In this document: positions 26,153 through 32,955 of the stretch, piece after piece | Layout of the letters: the number at the start of each line of letters is the position of its first letter | Numbering within the stretch: position 1 is the stretch's first letter | Source of the DNA: Myxococcus stipitatus | GTDB taxonomy: Bacteria; Myxococcota; Myxococcia; Myxococcales; Myxococcaceae | Direction: 5' to 3' | DNA: 64,000 bases | NCBI RefSeq assembly: GCF_038561935.1 | Contig: NZ_CP102770.1 | Location: forward strand, 7,564,001-7,628,000 | Program-made: the position numbers and the translations under genes | The notes under the pieces: generated by a model | Database searches by the model: none | Seen by the model: only the letters and a program-made list of their open reading frames with translations | Told to the model about the DNA's origin: nothing

Positions 26153-26587
26153 TTACTCGCTCTGGAGCTCGAGGCCCTCGTGAGCCAGCTCGATGGACTC
26201 GATGGCGACTTCGTTGCCGGAGGCCTTGAGCGCGGGCCCTTCCACCTTCACCGGGAAGGCATTCATCACCTTCCACACCATCACCGGCTGGTGATCCTCG
26301 TTGAGCAGGCTGATGATGAGGTTGCGGCGCTCCACCGTGTTGAGCTTCACGGTGCTCAGCCACTTGAAGAACTGGTTGTCTCCCTTGACGATGCCGCGCT
26401 TGAGCGTCACGTTGGAGAACTTGCGGAGCCCGGGCATCTTGATGGACGAGTACTCGAGGAACGAACCGTCCCGGTACTCGATGGCCTGGTTCTCCTGCGT
26501 GAGACCGCCGACCTCGGAGAAGCCGACGCGGCTCCCACCCCATTCGACGGTGAAATGAAAGACAGGGACTGGATATTGGGCTGGCAT
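26153..26587 (-). CDS. eCIS inner tube protein, main copy (Afp1-like)
   Basis: A 144-aa tube protein: PVPVFHFTVEWGGSRVGFSE then VGGLTQENQAIEYRDG, NVTLKRGIVKGDNQFFKWL and NEDHQPVMVWKVMNAFPVKV. Its closer fit to the canonical Afp1 pattern and its place next to the sheath suggest it builds most of the tube. About one third of residues agree with the 148-aa neighbour over shared motifs, so the two arose by duplication. The sheath gene lies 41 bases upstream. Confidence 0.92.
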   Translation of the reverse strand: MPAQYPVPVFHFTVEWGGSRVGFSEVGGLTQENQAIEYRDGSFLEYSSIKMPGLRKFSNVTLKRGIVKGDNQFFKWLSTVKLNTVERRNLIISLLNEDHQPVMVWKVMNAFPVKVEGPALKASGNEVAIESIELAHEGLELQSE

Positions 26588-26628
26588 GGCTGTTCAGGGC
26601 TCCTGGATAGGGCTGGCCGTCAGACGCC

Positions 26629-28047
26629 TCAGGACGTCTGCAACTTGTGGGAGAACTTCAGGACGATGAACTCGGCCGGCCGCACCACCGCCATGCCAAT
26701 CTCGACGTTCAGCCGCCCCTCGAGGATGTCCTGCGGGTTCATCGTCGAGCCGAGGCCACACTTGACGAAGAAGGCATCCTTCGGCGTGGCGCCCGCGAGC
26801 GCTCCCTCACGCCACTTGTCGGTGAGGTAGTTTTCAATCATCCCGCGCACCTTCACCCAGGTGTTCGCGTCGTTGGGCTCGAAGACCGCCCAATAGGTGG
26901 ACTTCTTGATGGACTCCTCCACCACGCTGAAGAAGCGGCGGACATTCACGTAGCGCCACTCGTTGTCGTTGCCGGCCAGCGTGCGAGCACCCCACACCAG
27001 GGTGCCCTTGCCCGCGAAGGCGCGCACGGCATTGATGGACTTGCCCGTGGTGGCGTCGACGTTGAAGTCGTCCTGCTTGAGGTTGTCGAGCTTCACCACC
27101 GGCTCGATGACGTCCGCCAGGCTCATGTTGGCCGGGGCCTTCCACACGCCTCGCGCGGAGTCGGTGGCGGCATAGACACCCGCCACGGCGGCGCTGGGCG
27201 GCATGGTGATGTAGTGGTCCTTCAGGGCCTGCTTCACCTGGTTGTAGACGTTCGTGTTCGTCGTCTTGAAGGTGTCCAGGCCCGCGGCGGCGCCCCCGTT
27301 GAGCGCGACCTTGATGTTCGTCTCGCCCTCGTTGACGTAGTGGTTGAAGGCCGTCTTGACGAAGGGGTAGTAGGCCGCGCCGTACTTCAGGAAGTTGTTG
27401 CCGAAGTAGCCGCGGTTGGCGGTGAGCCCCGCCGAGTCCAGGCTCGTGCCGCCCCCGTGGAGGTCGAAGATGGCGAAGCGGTCCCGGAGCCGGTTGCACT
27501 GGGCGAGCACGGCCTGCACCAGCGTGGTGTAGTCGCCGCTGCTCAGGTTCACCGACTCGGGGATGACGACGAGCGTGGGCTCGTCCTCCAGCGACAGCGC
27601 GTCCAGGCCGTCCTGCAGGCCGTAGCCGGTGACGGGGCTGGTGCTGGCGTCTCCCGTGAGGGTGAAGGTGGAGGTGGCCGGCGTGGGCGAGTACGTCCCG
27701 ACGGAGATGACGTAGCACTGCGCTCCGCCGTTATCGAAGAACATCTTCACCGCGTAGTAGAGCAGGTACCACGTGGTGGGCGGCGCGACGGTGGCCGCGG
27801 AGATGACCCCGCCCGCCTCGGTGACGGTGACCGGGATGTCCGGCGCGGCCGGGAAGCCGAAGAGGGCCTCGTACTCCTTGATGGAGTAGACCTTGGTGGG
27901 CTTCAGCAGCAGGTCGTTCGCGGAGGCCTTGGTGGCCTTCTCGGTCCAGCCGATGAAGGCGGGAATCGACGTGCCGACCTCCGCGACGGACGGAGGGAAC
28001 GTCTGTATCTCTTCCACATAGACATCGGGAGTGCGGTAGGTGGGCAT
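26629..28047 (-). CDS. eCIS contractile sheath protein (Afp2/3/4-like)
   Basis: A 472-aa sheath subunit. The N-terminus PTYRTPDVYVEEIQTFPP followed by IPAFIGWTEKA and the C-terminus VVRPAEFIVLKFSHK are diagnostic for phage-tail-sheath family proteins. A central variable region (about 130-300) should face outwards. Afp carries three sheath paralogues; only one is seen here, so it presumably makes the whole sheath. It is preceded by the 337-aa gene with an 11-base gap. Confidence 0.93.
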   Translation of the reverse strand: MPTYRTPDVYVEEIQTFPPSVAEVGTSIPAFIGWTEKATKASANDLLLKPTKVYSIKEYEALFGFPAAPDIPVTVTEAGGVISAATVAPPTTWYLLYYAVKMFFDNGGAQCYVISVGTYSPTPATSTFTLTGDASTSPVTGYGLQDGLDALSLEDEPTLVVIPESVNLSSGDYTTLVQAVLAQCNRLRDRFAIFDLHGGGTSLDSAGLTANRGYFGNNFLKYGAAYYPFVKTAFNHYVNEGETNIKVALNGGAAAGLDTFKTTNTNVYNQVKQALKDHYITMPPSAAVAGVYAATDSARGVWKAPANMSLADVIEPVVKLDNLKQDDFNVDATTGKSINAVRAFAGKGTLVWGARTLAGNDNEWRYVNVRRFFSVVEESIKKSTYWAVFEPNDANTWVKVRGMIENYLTDKWREGALAGATPKDAFFVKCGLGSTMNPQDILEGRLNVEIGMAVVRPAEFIVLKFSHKLQTS

Positions 28048-28058
28048 GTCTCGAACCT

Positions 28059-29072
28059 CTACGGTTTCAACACGTGGATGATCACGTCTGCGTGGGGACT
28101 GTCGGCCCCGGGTTGGGGAAGGTGGTCGATGAGGACGTCCCCCGTGCTCGTCCTCACGAGCTGCACTTTCCTTCGCGCCTGTTGCCGCCGAGGCACGAGG
28201 GCTTGTGACTTGAAGAGGACCACCTGGGCGTTGCTGCCCCCGAGCAGTCCGGCGGGGAGGTCGGCCGGGGTGAAGTCCTGGGACGACACCCGGGTGAAGA
28301 CGAGCTGAGGACGGCTGTCCTCGGTGAAGCCCGTGTCCGTCACGCTGAGCAGGCTGGCTTCGGCCTGCGTGTAGTTGTCAGCCACGAGGTAGTACTTCAG
28401 CGTCTCCTGGCGAGCGGCATACGCCACGGTGAACGCGGGTGGCGCGGTGTAGAAACCCGGGTCGATGCGCAGCTCGAGGACGGCGAAGGCGCCCTCCTGC
28501 TGGAGCTCGGGGTCCAGGTAGCAGGCGGTCGTGACCGTCTCGAGCCCGGAGGTCTCTCGCAGGGTGAGCGCGCCCGGTGGCAGGCCGGTGAGGTCGAAGG
28601 ACACGGAAGCGCGGTCGTCCTCCTCCGTCACCGTCTGCGTGCGCAGCGTGTTCCCGGCCGCGTCGCTCACGGAGACGGTGATGGGACGTTCCGCGTCCGA
28701 CAGCGCGTGGGAGAACACCTGCCCCACGAAGGCCCGCTGGACCGGCGCGCCAAGCTGGCCCACCGGGTCGTTCACCCGGTGCGACAGCGTGGCGCCTCCG
28801 AGGAGTCCCGCGGTGATGTTGCCGAACTGGGGATTGAGCTGTTTCAGCCCCACCCGCAGCGTCTTCCCCGCCAGGGAGACCAGGGGAGCCCCCTGTGGGT
28901 CCGCGTCGAACAGGACGTGCAGCATTCCCTCTCGGACGCGGGCCACCAGCCTGCCGCCCTCCAGCAACTTCGCTGTCTCGGAGGGCAGCACGAAGCCGAG
29001 GTCCGTGCAGGCGCCCGCGTAGTAGCCGTGCGCGATGCTCACGGTGAGCAATGTGCGAAGGTGGAAGCTCAT
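28059..29072 (-). CDS. Conserved eCIS-associated protein of unknown function
   Basis: A 337-aa protein starting MSFHLRTLLTVSIAHGYYAG, followed by VREGMLHVLFDADPQGAPL and LRVGLKQLNPQFGNITAG. It looks all-beta (many short Val/Thr/Leu strands), with no signal peptide or membrane segment. It overlaps the DUF4255 gene by four bases (ATGA), which implies translational coupling, and sits just before the sheath gene. Similar proteins occur in some eCIS loci but I know no function. A particle-surface, collar or adaptor role is possible and unproven. Confidence 0.72.
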   Translation of the reverse strand: MSFHLRTLLTVSIAHGYYAGACTDLGFVLPSETAKLLEGGRLVARVREGMLHVLFDADPQGAPLVSLAGKTLRVGLKQLNPQFGNITAGLLGGATLSHRVNDPVGQLGAPVQRAFVGQVFSHALSDAERPITVSVSDAAGNTLRTQTVTEEDDRASVSFDLTGLPPGALTLRETSGLETVTTACYLDPELQQEGAFAVLELRIDPGFYTAPPAFTVAYAARQETLKYYLVADNYTQAEASLLSVTDTGFTEDSRPQLVFTRVSSQDFTPADLPAGLLGGSNAQVVLFKSQALVPRRQQARRKVQLVRTSTGDVLIDHLPQPGADSPHADVIIHVLKP

Positions 29073-29638
29073 CGGAAGTGGAGGTTGGTGTCGAGCTGCG
29101 TGAGCGGCTGTTGGATGGACGTCTGGGCGGTGTCCTGCAGGAGCACCATGCGGACCTTGTAGATGGCGGAGGGCAGCTGCTTGCCTCCGATGAAGGCCCA
29201 GACCTGGTTGACCTGCTCGTAGCTGAGCGACTGGAGCTCGGCGGTCAGCTTCTCGATGCGGCCATCCAGCCCGGGATACGCCTCGGGTGTGAAGGATGAG
29301 TGCGCCTGGAAGAACGTGAGGACGAGGGCGAGATAGCGCAGCGCCTGGTCGTAATGCGTGAACCGGGCCGCATAGAGGATGTGGAGGTTGAGCTTGAGCG
29401 GTGGCTCCAGGAGGACATGCTTGCCTCCGGTGAGCCGTGTCTCGGGGACCTGGGACTTGAGGATGCGCTCCTCGTCCAGGTGGATGAGGGAGACACCGAG
29501 CTGGTCCTCCTTGAGGACGTACTTGCCCGTGTCATCCACCAGCCGCGTCATCTCCGCCTTGCCGAACTCCGAGCCGGTTCGGGTGAGCAGATAGGCATTG
29601 AGTTCCTGAGCCAGGAACTTGAGCGCGATGTCCAGCAT
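29069..29638 (-). CDS. DUF4255 protein, tube-terminator-like (Afp16-like)
   Basis: A 189-aa protein, first gene of the eCIS operon. MLDIALKFLAQELNAYLL, VSLIHLDEERILKSQ and YEQVNQVWAFIGGKQLPSAIY, followed by KVRMVLLQD, are typical of DUF4255 proteins, which include Afp16, the cap that ends sheath and tube assembly. The start at 29638 has GGGGGA about 8-12 bases upstream. The frame continues to 29761 but those codons are unlike the family. The gene overlaps the 337-aa gene by four bases. Confidence 0.88.
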   Translation of the reverse strand: MLDIALKFLAQELNAYLLTRTGSEFGKAEMTRLVDDTGKYVLKEDQLGVSLIHLDEERILKSQVPETRLTGGKHVLLEPPLKLNLHILYAARFTHYDQALRYLALVLTFFQAHSSFTPEAYPGLDGRIEKLTAELQSLSYEQVNQVWAFIGGKQLPSAIYKVRMVLLQDTAQTSIQQPLTQLDTNLHFR

Positions 29639-30092
29639 GGACGGGCTTCCCCCAGGAGCTCGTGGAAAATCGAACGGAATTGCTAATTGAACGCGGGGGC
29701 CAGAGTTCCTTCGCGAACAGTCGCGCCGTCCCGCTGTCGCACACGTGTCACACTCCGTCACCGACTCCCGTGTGAAACACGACAGCCCGGACTTTCTTAC
29801 GTGAGAGGTTTTGGAGGCGCATGGGATGTCACAGGTGTGTCGTCAGCCGGCGCCAGGGGTCGGCGGCTCGCGTCATGGGGCGAGACACCGGGCGCGTCGG
29901 CGCTCCTTCACCTTGAAGACCCTGCCCGGCCCTCGCGTCGGGATGAGCACCGTCCGGCGCGCCAGTCCTTGACGCCCTGGCAACACCCACTTGCACCGCC
30001 CGCCACTACAGCCAGACATGACAACCACCCCCACCGCACTTACGTTCCGCCAGCCTCGAGCCTCACCCCCATAGACAACTCAAGGAGCCCCC
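29639..30092. promoter_or_regulatory. Intergenic region driving the eCIS operon and divergent lectin gene
   Basis: About 450 bases with no gene. A low-GC patch near 29677-29695, on the eCIS strand, is the best place for a promoter -10 box. Related GTGTCACA/GTGTGA elements occur at about 29745-29753, 29770-29780 and 29834-29844, and TCACAC (29748) with GTGTGA (29770) forms a weak dyad that may bind a regulator. For the lectin gene, AAGGAG lies five bases before its TTG start. I see no convincing sigma-54 element. Confidence 0.35.
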
Positions 30093-30536
30093 TTGAAACA
30101 CACGTTCGCAGCACAGACGGCCCTCGCGGTCATCCTCCTCTCGTCGTCGGCGCCTGCCTTTGAAATCAGGAACAGGACGAACGACAAGTGCCTGGACGTC
30201 TACGCCTACCTCGACCACAACGGCGCGCGCACCGCCTCGTGGGAATGTTGGGGCGGTCCCAACCAGCAGTGGTACTGGAATGGCGAGGAGATTCGCAGCG
30301 CCATGAACGACAAGTGCCTGGATATCTTCGGCAGCAACACCAACGACGGCGCGCAGGTCACCATCTGGGAGTGCAACGGCGGGGACAATCAGCGCTGGTA
30401 CTGGGACGGCAACATGCTCCGCAGCAGGCTCAACGGGAAGTGCCTGGAGATCTACGGCTTCAACAACAACAACGGCGCGTTGATCAACACCTGGGACTGC
30501 TCGGACGGTCTCAACCAGCAGTGGTATCTGCGCTGA
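30093..30536 (+). CDS. Secreted ricin-type beta-trefoil lectin domain protein
   Basis: A 147-aa protein with a signal peptide (about 1-22) and a single ricin B-type beta-trefoil. The three trefoil repeats are visible: DKCLDVYAYLDHNGA then NQQWYW, DKCLDIFGSNTNDGA then NQRWYW, and GKCLEIYGFNNNNGA then NQQWYL, each with the family's Q-x-W. It should bind glycans outside the cell. The start is TTG 30093, backed by AAGGAG five bases upstream. It lies divergently from the eCIS operon and shares the intergenic region, so co-regulation is possible but not shown. Confidence 0.88.
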   Translation: MKHTFAAQTALAVILLSSSAPAFEIRNRTNDKCLDVYAYLDHNGARTASWECWGGPNQQWYWNGEEIRSAMNDKCLDIFGSNTNDGAQVTIWECNGGDNQRWYWDGNMLRSRLNGKCLEIYGFNNNNGALINTWDCSDGLNQQWYLR

Positions 30537-30605
30537 CCAGGGGTCTGGCGCGGCCCCGGCACCTGCATGGGCGCCGGCGCCTCCTTCCCACGGGGGCCGC
30601 ACGCG

Positions 30606-30779
30606 ATGAATCAGCCGCAACTCCTTGCAGGACGGACCCGCGATGTCGCCGAAGGGATTCTCGAAGGGGACGCGGAGGACCTCCTCCCCACCACGCCCCT
30701 GCTCGAGCTCGGCCTGCACGTGCCCGACGACGCGATGCGCGTCGAGAACCTCTCGACGCTGAAGGCAATCGCAGACAGG
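30606..30779 (+). pseudogene. Remnant of an acyl/peptidyl carrier protein gene
   Basis: The frame from ATG 30606 reads as an acyl-carrier-like domain with the middle missing. The first helix and loop (GDAEDLLPTTPLLELGL) are followed directly by the end of the domain (HVPDDAMRVENLSTLKAIAD). Intact carriers have about 20 residues between these parts, including the phosphopantetheine serine in a DSL/DS-x motif. The codons after residue 58 match nothing and no stop follows until 31116, so the 3' end is also lost. I read this as an in-frame internal deletion plus loss of the end, giving a non-functional relic. A short divergent working protein is less likely. Confidence 0.6.
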
Positions 30780-30815
30780 GGCTCCGCCTGCGCGCAGGTT
30801 CGCCAGGCGGAGCCC
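30779..30815 (+). terminator. Strong stem-loop after the carrier-protein remnant
   Basis: A perfect 12-bp inverted repeat, 30779-30790 with 30804-30815, 13-base loop, begins exactly where the carrier homology ends. No T tract follows. It probably terminated the former carrier-protein transcript. Confidence 0.5.
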
Positions 30816-31314
30816 TCGCGGGAGGTCAGCCTCCCTTGTCGTGGGACGCGCCCCGGTAGAACGACCGCCACGCGATGCCGGCCCCCGGGGCCGCATGCCC
30901 CGCGAGGCTCGCCAGGCGCCCGCCCTGTCGTCGTCCGGAGACGGCGGGCCGGAGCACCAGCCCCGCTCGCCCGAGGACTCCACGCGCCCCCCAGGGCCGT
31001 CCAGCCGGTCCCCCACCGCGAGGGTGTTACCGCGGGGGCTCGCCATTGCGCCGGGCCGGGGGACCCGACGCCGGACACCCCCGTGACGGGGACTCGGCAC
31101 CGTCGGCCGATGAACTGACGCGAAGCGGAACAGTCTGGGGAGAGGAACTCTCCGCGATTTCCAGTCACGACTTGGGTATGGCGAAAGAACGGCATCAAGC
31201 CTGGTTCCTGGGGAGACATCAGGCCACAGGCGCCCTGCGCCAGAGTGCTCGACGGGGAACGAAGCAGATTCACGTATAGTCGAACAACCTGAGCCGTGCT
31301 ACGCCACGGCAAAC
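30816..31314. other. Intergenic region with a possible promoter for the next gene
   Basis: About 500 bases without a supported gene; open frames on both strands here have low-complexity Arg/Pro/Gly content and no RBS. A small hairpin lies at 31079-31091. TATAGT at 31275-31280 could be the -10 box of the gene at 31315, giving a short leader. No matching -35 box is clear. Confidence 0.3.
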
Positions 31315-31995
31315 ATGCCCAGAGCCCGTCGCGTCACCCCCTCCCCCCGAACCACCCGCTCTCATTCAGCGCGCGGCGCTTCCTCGGCGACGCCATCCCT
31401 GGATGAGGCTTTCCAGGCCATCGTACAGGGCGCCGTGGAGGAGTCGTTCGCCTCCCTCGTCACGGCCATGCGCCGCCTGTCCGAGCGCCTGAGCGGGCAA
31501 CCTCTTCCCCCCATCAGCCGAGCCCCCCAGAAGGCTCCCGCGCCGCCGCCGCCCCCCGAGGTCACCCCCGTCGTCGAGCAGCCCGTGGCCTGCGCTGTCA
31601 TTGGCTGCCGGCAGCCCGTCCGCACCCTCGGGTACTGTTCGGCGCACTACCAGAAGCGCCGGCTGATGGTCTCTACCGGACGGCTCCACGCCGCCTGGGT
31701 GGAGCACGCCACGCCCAACTCCATCCCGGACGTCATCCTCTCCCGCCGCCGTCGCAGCACGTCGGAGGCCCCCGCAGCGCAGCCCGCCGCCAGCACCCCG
31801 GCGCCCGCGCCCGCCGGGCCCCGCGTGTGGGTTCGCAAGAAGGGCCAGGCCCAGGCCGTTGGCGCCTCGGGCGAAGAGGGAGGCCCGTCTCTCCCCACGC
31901 TCCCGCCCGCGCTGCGCCCGTCGAACTCCGCGGACGTCGGTGACACCGTGAAGCGGTGGGCCGAAGAGTTCCTCGCGAACAAGCGCCGGAACTGA
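31315..31995 (+). CDS. Hypothetical protein with a C-x4-C-x9-C-x2-H zinc-knuckle motif
   Basis: A 226-aa protein. A helical part (about 27-62: LDEAFQAIVQGAVEESFASL) is followed by a Pro-rich linker and a knuckle at 93-111, with Cys93, Cys98, Cys108 and His111 in CAVIGCRQPVRTLGYCSAH. The same spacing is known in HNH-type and other nucleic-acid-binding proteins (GC-x-RP-x-x-x-x-GYC-x-x-H-Y). A basic stretch and a Pro/Ala-rich tail follow, ending in a helix. It is probably a cytoplasmic nucleic-acid or regulatory protein; I know no characterised homologue. No clear RBS lies before ATG 31315. Confidence 0.65.
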   Translation: MPRARRVTPSPRTTRSHSARGASSATPSLDEAFQAIVQGAVEESFASLVTAMRRLSERLSGQPLPPISRAPQKAPAPPPPPEVTPVVEQPVACAVIGCRQPVRTLGYCSAHYQKRRLMVSTGRLHAAWVEHATPNSIPDVILSRRRRSTSEAPAAQPAASTPAPAPAGPRVWVRKKGQAQAVGASGEEGGPSLPTLPPALRPSNSADVGDTVKRWAEEFLANKRRN

Positions 31996-32008
31996 TTGCG
32001 ACACCCAG

Positions 32009-32080
32009 ACCCCGCGCTGGCCTCGAGCGCGCGTCCCTCGCGAAGGCGAAGCGGGACGCCCGAGGACGGCGCGGGGTTTC
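32009..32080 (+). terminator. Terminator-like nested stem-loop
   Basis: An outer 9-bp stem (32009-32017 with 32069-32077) encloses an inner 7-bp stem (32031-32037 with 32053-32059), followed by TTTCTTCT. It lies 14 bases after the zinc-knuckle gene and looks like its terminator. Confidence 0.5.
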
Positions 32081-32139
32081 TTCTCGAGCCGCCTGACGCA
32101 CGGCCCCCCCCGCGACGCCCGCCTCGAGGCGCGACGACG

Positions 32140-32397
32140 TCAGTTCGCGTCGCAGCTGTAGGTGTTCTCTTCCCACTTCCCGCAGGCCGTGGGCAGCTCA
32201 CACAGCTGGTAGATGCACGTTTCGGAGACATAGCTGCAGCAGGTGAGCTTCAGCTGCGGGTCTCCACTACAGTTCTGCCGCTTGGCGCCCTTGTACGTCG
32301 CGGGAGCCTCCACCACACCACAGCCATCACCGTCATCATTGCTTCCACAGGCAGACAACAAGGGAATCGCGACAAGCATGAAAAGAATTTTGCGCAT
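32140..32397 (-). CDS. Small Cys-rich predicted lipoprotein
   Basis: An 85-aa protein with a signal peptide and lipobox (PLLSAC, Cys17), so it should be lipidated and exported. The mature 69 residues hold eight more cysteines (GCGV, QNC, LTCC, ETCIYQLC, TACG, YSC) and probably fold around disulfides. I know no family; the spacing does not match a known toxin or inhibitor with confidence. The start at 32397 was chosen because the signal peptide begins there. It is expressed divergently from the alpha/beta hydrolase. Confidence 0.65.
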   Translation of the reverse strand: MRKILFMLVAIPLLSACGSNDDGDGCGVVEAPATYKGAKRQNCSGDPQLKLTCCSYVSETCIYQLCELPTACGKWEENTYSCDAN

Positions 32398-32955
32398 GCA
32401 CGGAGAAGAACATGACCCATACACACGGCGCAACAGAACAAGAGTGAAAGCAATCAGCCCCTGAAGCCTCCATCGCACGCTGAAACAGTTTCTTGTCATG
32501 CGAGGGCAGGTGTAGCAGCACTCGCGCCGCCGCCAGGCCCCCCCCTCCCGCCCCTCCGCCGCGCCCGAAGCCGCGCCGCCCGCGCCTCGCGAGCCGCCTC
32601 CCCGGCGCCCCCCGCCCCACCGCGGTCCCCTCTGAAAACCCGCCCCCCCTTGACAATCCCGGGCACCAATCGCACGATTCAATCAGCCGATTGAACCCAT
32701 CGAAGTGCCCCCGGGGAGGCACGGGACGCCCCGTGCCCGCGGGTGAATCGCATCCAGGCTCGGTGCCCCAGGACCGCCCTGGGCCCGCTCGGGACCTGCA
32801 CGGTCGAGGCTTGCTTCCGCGCCGCTGGCGCGACGCCACTCGTCTGTCTTTGATTCGGCTCGGCCCCCATCGCGTCTGTTTATTCAGGAGGCGATGACAG
32901 AAATAAAGGGCCGGGGTGTTCGAGCTGGCAATCCCTCACACGGAGGCAGCACCAC
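32398..32955. promoter_or_regulatory. Intergenic region with promoter and dyad ahead of the hydrolase gene
   Basis: About 560 bases without a gene. On the plus strand TTGACA at 32650-32655 is a perfect -35 box, with a weak -10 (CACGAT/ACGATT) 17-18 bases on. A 7-bp dyad, TTCAATC at 32678-32684 and GATTGAA at 32689-32695, overlaps the expected transcription start. Part of 32400-32500 is unusually AT-rich for this genome and may hold the promoter of the divergent lipoprotein. Confidence 0.4.
32678..32695. promoter_or_regulatory. Operator-like inverted repeat
   Basis: TTCAATC-AGCC-GATTGAA, perfect 7-bp arms with a 4-base spacer, next to the -35/-10 candidate at 32650. A repressor bound here would block the promoter. 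No TetR/GntR-type gene is nearby, so the regulator would be encoded elsewhere. Confidence 0.35.

Noticed and set aside
6749..29638. Prophage or type VI secretion system
   Set aside because: No capsid, portal, terminase, integrase or lysis gene, and no TssJLM, TssBC-type two-part sheath or ClpV. The AAA ATPase, DUF4255, DUF5908 and DUF4157 genes indicate eCIS.
29639..29760. Sigma-54 promoter for the eCIS operon
   Set aside because: No GG-N10-GC pair with flanking consensus is present at a sensible distance from the start.
30063..31312. Minus-strand frames across the lectin gene and the intergenic region
   Set aside because: They lie over the lectin and carrier remnant, have no RBS and show low-complexity composition.
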